DNA of 64,000 bases from Planoprotostelium fungivorum (Eukaryota; Evosea; Variosea; Cavosteliida; Cavosteliaceae). Below, piece by piece: positions 23,601 through 34,647 of the stretch. Position 1 is the first letter of the stretch. Each line of letters begins with the position of its first letter. Both the position numbers and the translations under genes were made by a program. A model generated the notes under the pieces. The model was not told the origin of the DNA and did not search any database. It saw only the letters and a program-made list of their open reading frames with translations. The stretch lies in assembly GCA_003024175.1 (NCBI GenBank), contig MDYQ01000257.1:124001-188000 (forward strand), given 5' to 3'.

Positions 23601-26521
23601 GACCCCCGTCATTTCTCCGGAATTTCCGCGAAATTTCACCCTTCTCTCCAATCTCGGTGCTGTCACCGTGGGGTAACATGTCGATGTCGGCACGTAACTC
23701 GCACACTCTCAACACCCTCTCGTACTTCTCTTGATCAAAGTGTGAACCGAAGACAATGTTCTCTCTCAGCGTTGCATTCTGCACCCAGGCCTGCTGAGCG
23801 ACGTAGGCCTTCGTTCCGTTCAATTGGGCCGTGCCCTTGAGTTTGGGAATGTCACCCAGTATGGCGGACAGGAGGGAAGATTTACCGCATCCCACGGGGC
23901 CCACCACTGCGACGAGTTTCCCGCGCTTGAAATCGATGGTGATGTGACTCAAAACGGGCGGGAAAACATTCTCGTCCCAATTCCAAGAGCCTGATCCGTG
24001 TGAAATTTCGACGAAATTTCGACTCACCGTCTTCCAATTTGACAGCCGAGGGAGTGTTACGATCAGAAGTGACGCGTACAGCTTGTGGATCTGATTCTTC
24101 GCTGGCCAAAAATTTGATCAATCTGTCGGTCGACACTTTGGCTTCGATGAGAGAAGTGATGATGTTGGGCAGCATGTTCATGGGGAAACGCAGGATATTG
24201 AAGAGAGCCAGGGCCGAGAAAGCGACCTGTACCGTTGAGCGTTGTAGACGGAAGATTCTAGGAAATTACCTCGGCTGACAGGTCGTTACCCAGCAGGGTG
24301 TAGACAGCGAAGGTTACCGTGGATACTAATAGAGGAGAGGCCATCCAGAGGAAAATAGCGACAGCACGGACCAATAGACCCTTCATCATGATATTCACCT
24401 GTTTTGCGTGAGTTTTCCACGGAATCTTCACAACTTTTCACCTCCGCCTGACGAATGTTGGCGATTCGCTGAATGAACGAATCTTCCCAGGCGAAGAATT
24501 TGATGATGCGAATTCCGTTGAGGATCTCGTTCATTCCCTTCGTCCTCATATCTCTCTGCTTCATGACCTGGAGACGTAAATCGAAATCTCCGTGACATTT
24601 CACCCACTTCCTTGTGTAGATTGGCCAGGTACTTGGATATCCTTGCGTTGAGTGGAATGAGTAGAGCCATGACACCGATACCGGCGAGAGCGGAAACTCC
24701 GAGGAGTCTCCACAGCAAGAAGAGCGACCCAAAGATTTGGAACGGGGCAGACCAGATCATGTGCAGGAAGGGAATCAATTCCTGGAATTTCTGTGCGTCG
24801 ATCGATTGTAGATTGACCATTGCACCGATCGATTGGGACTGGCGGGATTTGTTCGAAAGGTCGAACGACTTTTCGTACACGATGTTCGTCGTGGCCGTAC
24901 GTACCTCGAAATTTCCGTCAATTTCACGCGAGATCTCCCCCTCTCTTCACCTGCATTCCCACGTTGTAGCATTCGTAAAAGTATTGATTCTGGAAGAAAG
25001 AAGTCAACAGCATGGAGCCTGACAGAGCTGCGACTAATAATAGACCCTGATAGGTTTCCCCCGCGTCTTCCTCTTTTCCACTCGATTGGATGAAGGCGAC
25101 GACTTTCCCAAGCATGATGGGGCCGACAAATTGGGACAGATCGTTGCCCAATTTAAAGAGACCGCCGAGGACGAATTTACGACCGAAAGATCTGGCAATG
25201 ACCTTCCAGAAGGATGGCCTGGGGGTTTCAATCGAATGAAACGTTGTAGATACATACTTGGGTCTGTCCTTTTCGTTCACCCATTGGTCACGGAAGACTT
25301 GGTTGACTTCCGCGGATCTGAGATACTGGGAACATCAATGTCACGTCAATATCATGTCTGGATGCGTATTACGTATGGACCGTGTACGTACCTTGCTGAG
25401 TATGGGGAGATCAGGTTGTTGTAGAGCTCTTCTGAATCCCAATTTCAACAGTGGGTTGATAAATTGGAATAAAACCCTGGATATGATGTTACTCTCTCCC
25501 GCGATGTCTCTCTGCGATACGGTCAATCTACAACGCTTCATTCGAATGAAACCCACTCCGGACGTCTTGCTCAAGAGCTTGTCAGTGACACTGTCATCTC
25601 CTGTGTCTAACTGTTCGTATCCCTTTGGTTTCTTATCGACAAAGGTGGCGATGATGGCCAAGATGGTGGAGGCAGCGACGTCCATGATACTGATGGTCAG
25701 ATCGTATCCGGACTCTTGACCCTGATTGGAATGAGATGACTCATCTACAACGTTATAGATGGGATTCACCCTGCGAGTGAGAGCGAGGGTCGATTGGAGG
25801 TATAGAGAGTTGATGACAAAGGTGGTGATGCACCAGATGCGAACGACTCCCGTATTCTTCATGCCGCGAGAGTATTCTGCGGCGACTAAGAAGAGGGCGA
25901 AGAGCTGTAGAGGATGAGATGATGGTGTTGAGAAAATGGGATGAATACCCATGTCAGGGAGATGTGAACATTGGCTACGGTTTCGTAGAGATAGAGTCTA
26001 CCGGCGAAGAGGTGATAGATGGTCTGAACGGCGGGAAAGATGGAAAGGGCTGTAATCAACAACATCTGAGCGACGTGATGAGTATGATTACGAGTTGAAG
26101 AATGTGATCGGATGACGGGGTTCACCTTTAACGCTTGTGTCTTCGAGTATGGGATACTGTGCTGTGTCTGTCTCCTAATGCTGAGATACTTCCATCCACC
26201 CAAAACGATCAGAGCGAGGGAATTGACACCAAATAGAACTCTGTAACATGTATCAGTGCCGTCCATGTTCTCTCGATCTCGCTTACGTGTCTATGAAGCA
26301 CAATGGAAGGACTCCATCATGGACAATGGTCTGCATATCATGTCAATCTAACCTACACATATAGAATCCCACCAATTTAGAGTCACCACAGTAACTAGGC
26401 ATGTGATGCAGTGTCCCTTGCGATTCGAAAAATTGACCAAGACCTCCCACGATCTACAAACGTCCCCGAAAATACCCGACCCGAACATCGTCACGATGAC
26501 ACCAGCCGTGTGACACAGCAT
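20635..26521 (-). CDS. ABCC/MRP-type full ABC transporter
   Basis: Membrane efflux pump of about 1,450 residues with TMD0-TMD1-NBD1-TMD2-NBD2 order. The N-terminus [15 protein letters not shown] and the helices to about 25750 form the extra TMD0. TMD1 spans about 25280-24290. NBD1 (about 23990-23390) has Walker [10 protein letters not shown], signature LSGGQKQR and Walker [14 protein letters not shown], with Asp where a catalytic Glu would be, as usual in ABCC proteins. A low-complexity linker ([20 protein letters not shown], about 23160-23100) precedes TMD2. NBD2 has [17 protein letters not shown] and [12 protein letters not shown] and ends at 20635. Substrates are likely organic anions or conjugates. 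The start is tentative: ATG 26521 gives [16 protein letters not shown], and an ATG slightly upstream is possible. There are about 20 introns, many built from the palindromic words described in the findings. Confidence 0.93.
21445..21550. repeat. GATGAAGT / GATGATGAAGT microsatellite in an ABC-transporter intron
   Basis: About 105 bp of tandem 8-mers and 11-mers, spliced out between the NBD2 exons carrying GLDLVLK and MKIQSKEK. It makes this intron several times longer than its neighbours. Confidence 0.85.
22235..22252. repeat. Intronic palindrome ATCTACAACGGTGTAGAT (ABC gene)
   Basis: One mismatch from a perfect 18-bp palindrome. It fills almost half of a 38-nt intron whose sense strand reads GTGAGTCC, the palindrome, then TGACCCCTCCAG. 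Confidence 0.9.
25743..25760. repeat. Intronic palindrome ATCTACAACGTTATAGAT (ABC gene)
   Basis: Near-perfect 18-bp palindrome (one mismatch) in a 48-nt intron of the transporter, again beginning 8-9 nt from the donor. Confidence 0.85.
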
Positions 26522-26610
26522 TTCATCATAAAGGGCCTCGATCATCACCGACACCATCATCACCACCGTCTATGGTTGTCAAAGATGAGAGGACGAACGT
26601 GAGAATGTCT

Positions 26611-28888
26611 TTATTTTCGTCTCGTCTGTGGGGTGACGTTGGCTGGCTTTTCACCACAAGAGTACGATCCCAATATCTCCAAATAAACCGTCGCCTGTCT
26701 CAACTCCTCGATCGCCTTATCGAAGTGCGGCGAATCAGAATGTCCTTGCACCTACACCATCGTCAGCGATCATCGACACCATCGTCAGCGATCATCGACA
26801 CCATCGTCAGCGATCATCGACACCATCGACATCATCGTCCGTAGGACGCTCACCTCCACGTAGAATCGATAGTTGAACTTGGACTCCTTGTCTGGGTACG
26901 ATTGGATGATGGACAAGTTCAATTCGTACTTGGCAAAGATGTTGAGAGCGCTAGCGAGGGCTCCGGGTTTGTCGGTGGTGTCCAACAGAACCGAAGTCTT
27001 GTCGTTTCCACTGGGAACGAGATTTTTGACGTGACGGGAGATGACCAGGAACCTTTTCCCGTCAGATTTCCCACGGATTCTCCATGGATTCTCCACGAGT
27101 ATCTCACCTCGTTACGTTGGTGGAAGAGGTCTCGATGTGGTTCTGAAGGACGTGGAGGTTGTAGTTGCTGCCCGCAATCGTGTTCGCGACGCAAGCTGCG
27201 GTACCGGTGGTGTCTTCGGCTACCATCTGAGCTCCTCTTGCTGTGGAGTTGACTGGAATGAGAGCTTTACCGTTGGCGTGACTGTCTAACCATTCTTTAC
27301 ACTGCTCTAATCCTTGCGAATGTGAATAGATTCTGTTCCAAGGTGAATAAAGAGTTGTAGAATGGAAAGAATGAGAAGATGAAATGGTTCACGAGTGATG
27401 GTGAGAGAGGTACAAATCGACATGAATGGTCATATGACAGACGAGAACGATGCATCACAGAATCAATGAAACGTCTCACGTTTGTACTTGTGATAGAGTG
27501 ATGGATGGATCTTTCACCATGAAGGCGAAGGAGATAGGGAGATAGATCTCTCCACAGATCTTCACTCCCTCTGATTTCGTCAATAGATCCATGTGTCGAT
27601 GCACTAGACCCGTCTTGCTATTCTCCACCGGTACCATGCCGTACACCGTCTTGTTCGATAGCACGTTGGAAAACACCTGGAATTTTGAGTTGACGAGTTG
27701 TAGACGGACGGATTTGGGACCTCCTCGATGTCACCGCAGGGCAGGTAACGGACTTGGTTCATGTTCTGTCCCCGTCCGAAATATTTGAGCGCAGATTGTT
27801 CAGAGAAAGTTCCGGGGGGGCCCAGGTAGGACACCTGGGGTCCCTTTGACCTCTCGATCAAGTAGAGAACCTGCAGAAATTCGACGGAAATTTCGCATTC
27901 GAGTGAAATTCACCTCTACCTCCTTGGTGAGAGGTACAACGTATTCTCTGTACAATTCTTCGATTCTTCCTGGTTCCAACTTGTACTTTTTGTCTGAGTC
28001 CTGCACACCAATCTCTTGTCCATAAGTGGATGCCTTCATGTGAACTCTTCTAAGCAATTTCGCCTCCACCTTCTCTCTTCAGTTGCATCTACAACGAGCC
28101 ATTTCACCTCCGCGTTGGTCAACTTCTTCATGATGCCATCAATGTTACCCTCCTCGGCCAATTTGGTGTAACCCTGTGGATCTTCGCGAAATTTCACCTC
28201 GGCTACGTATTTTCCAAAGTGAATCCGCTTCGATAGAGCTTGGAGGACGGCGATGTCAGTCGTGACGGCAGAGCCGTACCTATTGTAGATGAGCACGAAT
28301 ATTTGGAACGCTGAGGGTGTCATGACTCACTGTCCATCGTCGCCTTCTTCGAAGAAGCGGGGGACCATGAGCTTGAGGTAGATGTCTTTGATGCGATCGT
28401 TGATGTTGATGGTGTTGGGATGCATCGGACCGGTGAAAGCGAAGAGGGGAAGGAGTGGTTTGGGTAGAGCTGCGGGATAGAAAGGATTTTCGTCTGGACT
28501 CTCGTACCTTCTCACGAGAGAGTGAAGCTTTTCTGTTTCCTGAAGGAGAAATCAGATGAACAGAAGCATATCATCACGTGATTCCACTCGATAACTTGGA
28601 TATCCAAGACATAGAAGTGCAATCGTCACCTCGAATAGATAATCTAAGAAACTCTTGCTGCTAGGTAATGGAGTATCTGTGAAGTGAACTCCACCTATGG
28701 AGGATGTCAATTTTGATTGATCACAAGATCGATGTACCTGCTTCATAGACGATCTTATTCTGCTTCCATTGAGCTCTCTCAATCAGATTGAAGATTATCG
28801 TCTCTTCTTGACGAATCAATTGTTCTCTCAGAAAACTGAGATTCAAAGCGTCCTCAGACACAGAAGAACTTCCCACACGTGCTGTCAT
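26611..28888 (-). CDS. Fused chorismate mutase - prephenate dehydratase with ACT domain
   Basis: Phenylalanine-pathway enzyme: chorismate to prephenate to phenylpyruvate. ATG at 28886-28888 gives [20 protein letters not shown]. The first half is the eukaryotic ARO7-type allosteric mutase: [79 protein letters not shown]. From about 27850 it becomes prephenate dehydratase: [47 protein letters not shown]. An ACT domain ([20 protein letters not shown]) follows, ending at TAA 26611-26613. The ACT domain should give feedback control by phenylalanine. All introns join in frame. This is not the bacterial P-protein layout, in which the mutase part is a short helical domain of about 90 residues. Confidence 0.9.
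26755..26820. repeat. 22-bp minisatellite, three units
   Basis: CACCATCGTCAGCGATCATCGA repeated three times plus a partial copy (unit shown is the full 22 bp split as CACCATCGTCAG and CGATCATCGA). It lies in the last intron of the mutase-dehydratase gene, between the ACT exon ending FYVEV and the exon beginning QGHSDSP. Confidence 0.85.
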
Positions 28889-29030
28889 GATGATGGATTG
28901 TGCTCTCGATGTTCCCCTACATGGTTGACATTCTACAATGCAGCGGAAGATTCTACACGTGGATGACGCAATAATTTGAGAAGTCCACCATTTTCCTCCT
29001 TGTCCACGAACACAACGAAACGGGACAAAC

Positions 29031-30904
29031 ATGCAGCGTCACGCTCTACTCGCACTACTTCTCGTCTTTCAGGTCCTCGCTGCGCCGCAGTCAGACCTCA
29101 TCACGTCTCTTCCTGGAGCACCCAGTGGGGGTTATTCATTCAAACAGTACTCGGGCTACCTCGACGTAGGAGACTCCTCTCACTATCACTATTGGTCAGT
29201 CTCATTCACATCTCGTTCGTCTCTTCTATTACGTATGATACATCGATTGATCAATGATTATAGGTTTGTGGAGGCAAAGACGAACCCTACCGCTGCACCT
29301 CTGATCTTGTGGCTCAATGGAGGTCCAGGTTGCAGCAGCATGGATGGTCTGTTAGAAGAGAATGGACCTTTCTCCGTCGCAGAGAACGGTACTCTTCTTA
29401 CGAATCCATTCAGCTGGAACACCGTAAGCTTTCATCTCGTCCTCACATCCTCTAATCGAACACCAGTTGGCCAACATCATCTACCTCGAATCACCAGCTG
29501 GGTACGTTCAGAACTTTTCAACGACGTCACACTCCTCATGATCTGATCATCTCGCAGAGTAGGTTACAGCTACAACGATGATGATCAAGGATATGACGAT
29601 CGTCTCACTGCCTCAGAGAACTACCAAGCCCTCGTTGCTTGGTTCAAGAAGTTCCCCGAGTATGCAAAGGTAATGTCCGATCCTTCCATCATCAACTCAC
29701 CATCTCAGAACCCCTTCTACATCATGGGAGAGAGCTATGGTGGACATTACGTACCTATGGTGAATATCGATTCATCACATCGCACGCCATGTTGATGTGT
29801 GGCAGTTGTCTCAGTTGATCGTGAAGGCAACCGCTTCGAACCCAAATGACGCCCCCCAATCCAACTTCAAGGGATTCGCTGCAGGAAACCCTCTGACAGA
29901 CGTAAGACCATCATCTCCATCATCATCTTCTCTCCGCTCACCCAAACAGGCCGACTACGACCAAGGAGACTACTGGATCAACCAATATCTGTGAGATCCT
30001 CATCATCACAATCTCATCTCATCCATCCAGGAAATACCACGGAATGATCCAACTCGATGATGATGATTCCACATCGGCACAGGGACCTTACGACGTAAAT
30101 TCCATTTCAACACCGAAACGACTCACATTCCACAGCCCTACGACATCTTAGTCGATGTCTGCCCCGACGGATCTTCTCTGAGTCTATCGGACAGGATCCG
30201 CTTTCCTCATCGTCTGAACGGTTACAAGGGCATCGACCGAAAGGGATTCAATCCTCTGAAGCAGCTGCGCGTGAACAACAAACGCTACGTTGCCAATCCA
30301 CCGGCCTGCGCCGACGATTGGACCACAACCTGGGCGAACGTGAGGAATTTCACGTGAGAAGTCGTCTGACGCGGCCGCAGCAAGACGGTGTTAAGTCTGC
30401 CCTCCACGTCAACAGCGACATCAACTGGCAGATCTGTGGAGGACCCTCTTACACGTTCGGTGATGAGTCCATGCTGCCCATCTACAAGAACATTCTCTCC
30501 ACGAACAAATACAAGGTGAATCGTATTGAGAGGATGAAATTGACTTGAGAAGGTTCTCGTTTACTCTGGAGATGAAGACACCGTCTTAAACTTTCTGGCC
30601 ACCGAGAGATGGGTTTTGGACCTCAAGTACCCCATCAAGAGTGAGTGGCACGTTGTAGAACGACGATCTCACGCTCGACAGCTCAGTGGAAGCCATGGTA
30701 CTACGATCAAGGTTACGGCAGTCAAGTCGGAGGCTACAATATCGCCTTCAACGGTGAGACATTTCATTCTCGAGTTCACATGATGACATCGATGCAGCCG
30801 GTGCTGCCTTCAACTTCACGACGATCAAAGGATCAGGTCACATGGTACCCTGGTTCCAGCCCGCCTTGGCTTTACAGCTTCTCAACAACTTCTTGTTCCA
30901 CTGA
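29031..30904 (+). CDS. Secreted/lysosomal serine carboxypeptidase (S10)
   Basis: Peptidase family S10. ATG at 29031 opens a signal peptide ([20 protein letters not shown]). The fold follows in order: [51 protein letters not shown], then the catalytic Ser block [10 protein letters not shown], the Asp region ([19 protein letters not shown]) and catalytic His in [17 protein letters not shown], ending LLNNFLFH. Nine or so introns of 40-55 nt; one near 30640 holds a CGTTGTAGAA word. Length (about 480) fits the family. It likely digests engulfed food in the phagolysosome of an amoeba; that role is inferred from lifestyle, not sequence. Confidence 0.95.
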
Positions 30905-30932
30905 GAGGAGAAATAAATATTACGATATCTTT

Positions 30933-31842
30933 TTATTCACACTTTACATTTCTTCGTAGCATACTTACATGAGACACTCGGATGGGCGTGTCTCTACTTC
31001 TCTCGCGAACCAGATGGAAGACGTTGGAGGTCAGCCAAACCTGATGGGTCGTTCCATCTTCTGTGTCATAATCCACGATGAAGCCCAATCGGAGAGAGCG
31101 TGTCTCGATCTTGCCGATCAATTTGACGCAGATGGGGGCGGTTCGGCAGTGGGCGATGGACAAGACGGCCTTTTTGCCGTTGGGGCTGGATAGGAGATCT
31201 TGATCTTCTGATTGGAGGGGGCAACCGTCTTTGTCCAATAAACTGAAGGAGACCGTGCAGCTCTTCAGATTATTGACCAGGGGTGATGCCTGAAGGGAGT
31301 CGTAAGATGTATGCTGAGACGTAATCATAATCACCGAGTTGAGAATGATGACTGGCTTGGGAGATAAAAATCGGCTCTCTCCAGAATAGGACTTTCTTTG
31401 GTTCAGTCGCAGAGGTTCTAACAGTTGAAAGTCTTCACAAGAGTTGAAGAGGGATAATTCCTTGGGACTGACTGCCTCGTCAGTCGTTGCGTCCACCGTT
31501 GTTCTCTGAGAAGACTCTTGAGCCCACAACTCGTCTATCCACTGTAATACGAGTCGCATCGGTGGACCGTAGTCGAATGGAGAACTCTCCGTAGCTTCTG
31601 CCTCGTCCATGTCGTTCACTGGTGGGTGTTTGTTCTGTGCGAATTGTGATTGTCCTCGCATAACAATGGGAACATCCAAGCACAGGGCAGAAGACCAGAA
31701 CCTAGAGAGGGATGCACAGGCCAACAGACAGATGAGGGCACTAATAATAAAACACAGCGGCCCACGTTCCTGATCATAGAGACGTGAACGTCACTCACAT
31801 CACCTTATCACCGAAGCAATACGCTGATTTTTCGTCTGGCAT
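30933..31842 (-). CDS. Single-pass membrane protein, unknown
   Basis: ATG at 31840-31842 (MPDEKSAYCFGDK) is followed by an intron of about 36 nt and then a hydrophobic anchor, CFIISALICLLACASL, which makes a type II signal anchor. The remaining 240 residues form one long exon with mixed beta-rich sequence: PVIILNSVIMITSQH, SCTVSFSLLDKDGCPL, KAVLSIAHCRTAPICVKLIG, LRLGFIVDYDTEDGTTHQVW. The frame is open further upstream (to about 32010 and, in another frame, to 32201), so the start could be more distal. The 3' end lies 28 bp from the carboxypeptidase stop, a convergent pair. No family recognised. Confidence 0.6.
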
Positions 31843-32254
31843 GTCAGAGATTGATCCAGTTCTCGAAACAGATGACTTTTTCCAGTGAAAGTCTGGGAAC
31901 GCCGTGCTGGAGAAGTGGTATAAACCGTATCGGCATGGTGTGTGACGCAACCAGTGGGAAGAGGCATAGCAGGAGCTGACAGGGCAGGGAGTTCGAGATA
32001 TTGTGCACCCCAAGCGAATGCCCTCAATTCGAAAAGGGCGTTAAGAAGACGAGATTTTGAGTTGTCATACTGTGTTAAGGAAGTCCATTCGCTTGAGCTG
32101 CACAACATCTCGAACTCCAACCTTCCGTCGATTTTTCCATCTCCATGAATGACGTCTCGGTGTTGTTCGAATCCGAGGCTGCCGCAGCTGGACTCAGGCA
32201 CCTGCCTATGAGTCGTTCAACCCTTCCTTTTCTCTCGAATCATTTTAAGCTGTG

Positions 32255-33944
32255 ATGCATTCGAAGGGCACATACGACTTCATCATTGTGGGGTCAGGAC
32301 CTCAGGCACTCGCTGTGGCGGCCAGATTATCTGAAGGTAGTTCCGATGCTTTCTCTGACTTTCAGCGGGAGAGAGATCTACAATTGCCAAGAGAAGAGAG
32401 CAGACAGGGGTCCATATTAGTCATCGATAAGACAGGTGGAACCATCATCATTGGACACGACATCATCGTGGAATGGATGAGTGAAGCGAGATAGGGGAAT
32501 GGATGGGACAATGGAATCGAATTTTTGAGAAGATGGACATTCAGTACCTGAGGTCACCCTCGTCCTTCCACATGGACCCCTCTGACGTTCACTCACTCCA
32601 CGCCTATTCCGCCCAACAGAAGAGGCGTGACGATTATCTCGACACGAGTAGACTCTTCTCGAACCTTCCAAGAGGGTGGGGTGACATCGATACGAGTTAC
32701 TCATGATCTATCGCAGCCTCAAAAAGTCCTTCACTTATTCGCAAGATTATCAAGAATTCGATCGCCCTTCATCCAAGTTATTTGCAAACTTTGCCCGCCG
32801 CATCGTGAAGGACTACAAGCTTGGAGACTGCATCATTCGAGATGAAGTCGTAGCGGTGCGACCAGTGTTTTGTGAGGGATCTGCTGTGGTGGAGGGTTTC
32901 GATGTACATACAAAAGGGGGAAGAGAATGTAGAGGGAAGTCTGTCATCATGGCGACCGGGTTGACGCAGATGCAAGTACCGAAATGGGTGAACGTAGTGT
33001 GTATTTCAGTTCATGTGAACTTTCTGCAGGTATCGGAGATTTCGTCGGATTATCCCCACGATCATCTACAATTCGCTCTATCGGCCCAATTTTCTACATT
33101 ACCAGATATGAGTTCGAAGACTGTCACGATCGTGGGTGGTGGCCTTAGTTCTTCTCATCTGGTCATGCTGGCCGTGAAATATGGCGCCAAAAAAGTTCAT
33201 CTCGTCAGCCGCAAGAAGCTTCGCGTCAAGCTCTTTGACTTTGATTTAGAATGGGTGGGCCGAATGAAATCGAAGAAAATGTCAGAGTTCTACCGTCTGC
33301 CTTTCGATCGTGAGCTGAATCAGACTAAGTATGGGCTGATCTACCTCAGAGAGATTACACACGATGAGAAAGGCCCGGGAAGGAGGTAGTTTGACTCCAG
33401 AGATGATGGAGAAATTGAATATTCTCGTGGAGAAGAATGCGTTAGATCTATTGGAATGCACCGAGGTCAATCGAGCTGAATGGGTCGATGGTTCGTGGAG
33501 AATCGATCTGTCCAATGGCAACACGCTCCAATGTAACTACGTTTGGATGGCTACTGGATTGTGAGTTAACCGACCGCCTGTGTTGGAGCTAAAGTCGACG
33601 TAGCAAACCTGATATCATGGCTGAGCCGATCCTCCACGATATCTCCACACGATTTCCGATCGATTGTACGGGAGGTCTACCTCACCTCACACCAGGTGAT
33701 GACGAGCGACAACTTTTAAGACGAACTCATCGCTACAGATCTGAGATGGACGGACGGAGTGGATTTGTTCTTCGCAGGCGCTTACGCCGCATTACAAGTG
33801 GGGCCGGATGCATTCAATCTCGCTGGTGCAAGGAGGTCCAGTTCGAGGATTGTCGAGGCCATCGGGAGACGAAGAGAAGAAGACGAAGGAGTGGAGGGGT
33901 ATTTTTCGGGTGCCAATATATACAGCGTGCTGAGCTCAGAATAA
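32255..33944 (+). CDS. FAD/NAD(P)-binding oxidoreductase, N-hydroxylating monooxygenase-like
   Basis: Flavoprotein of about 500 residues. The N-terminal FAD motif is YDFIIVGSGPQALAVAARL. The next exons carry WNRIFEKMDIQYLRSPSSFH, a pattern seen in lysine/ornithine N-hydroxylase-like proteins, then KSVIMATGLTQMQVPKW. A second Rossmann motif (TVTIVGGGLSSSHLVMLAV) followed by KVHLVSRKKL suits NADPH. The end, DLFFAGAYAALQVGPDAFNL, is the usual C-terminal FAD contact (GAxxxLQxGP-like). Introns near 32435, 32675, 32990, 33386, 33560 and 33695. The true ATG is 32255, after a GTG in the same frame. The substrate is unknown; siderophore-type hydroxylation is one option and unsupported by neighbours. 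Confidence 0.8.
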
Positions 33945-34647
33945 AGGAGTTCATAGAGGTCATCAATTTTCGGTTTCATAAGAGGTCCTCATTGTATCTT
34001 CCTTCCATTGAAAGGTTCAGGAGAACCTCATCCGTAATGTTTGACGGAATCTTCAGTTCTCAAGTCGATATTGCGCCGTTGCTTCTTCTTTCAGTGGTGT
34101 CGCACAGAGCCTACGCAGAGTATTAATAGTACATTTAGACACATCTTCTTGTCACCTCCCCTTATAACAGAGAATCCCCTTGACATCAACATGTTGCCCG
34201 CCCTGTCACGTATTGGGCTGACGACCATGGGTTGGGCGCCCACAGACCAGAGGAATGGTTATTTTAAGGGTGGTGCCTCTGAACACTATAGGATGATGCA
34301 TTGTGCTCTGAAAGTACTCTATGTGCTGTTGGATTGATTTTTTGAAAAGTTTTTTGGTACTCTTGGTGATGATTTTTACAAAAAGCTAAACAGCAGAAGC
34401 GATTTAACTCTGGGAGTGCTTATTTTAATGTCCATCGACAGTGCAACTCATGCTGCGACCCCTCTCGGCCTCACAATTGCTGCAGAAAGTTAAGGATCGA
34501 CTCACCACCGCACCTTCTATACAGAACGTGGGTGATGGTGCTATCAATGAGATCACCGGATGGGGTTATGGAAATCATTATACACGAAGAGTGGTCATCA
34601 GACAGACAAGGAGACAATACATACAAAACACACTGACAATCTTCTCT
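33945..34647. other. Gap between convergent genes
   Basis: About 700 bases between the ends of the flavoprotein and the helicase. Plus-strand frames at 34041-34337 and 34441-34653 have possible ATGs (for example MLPALSRIGLTTMGWAP at about 34191), but I could not connect them or see a domain. The stretch 34340-34440 is T/A-rich, as expected of 3' UTR. Left unassigned. Confidence 0.4.

Noticed and set aside
34340-34440. Apparent peptide FFEKFFGTLGDDFYKKL
   Set aside because: T/A-rich sequence preceded by a stop, without ATG or splice acceptor; likely 3' UTR.
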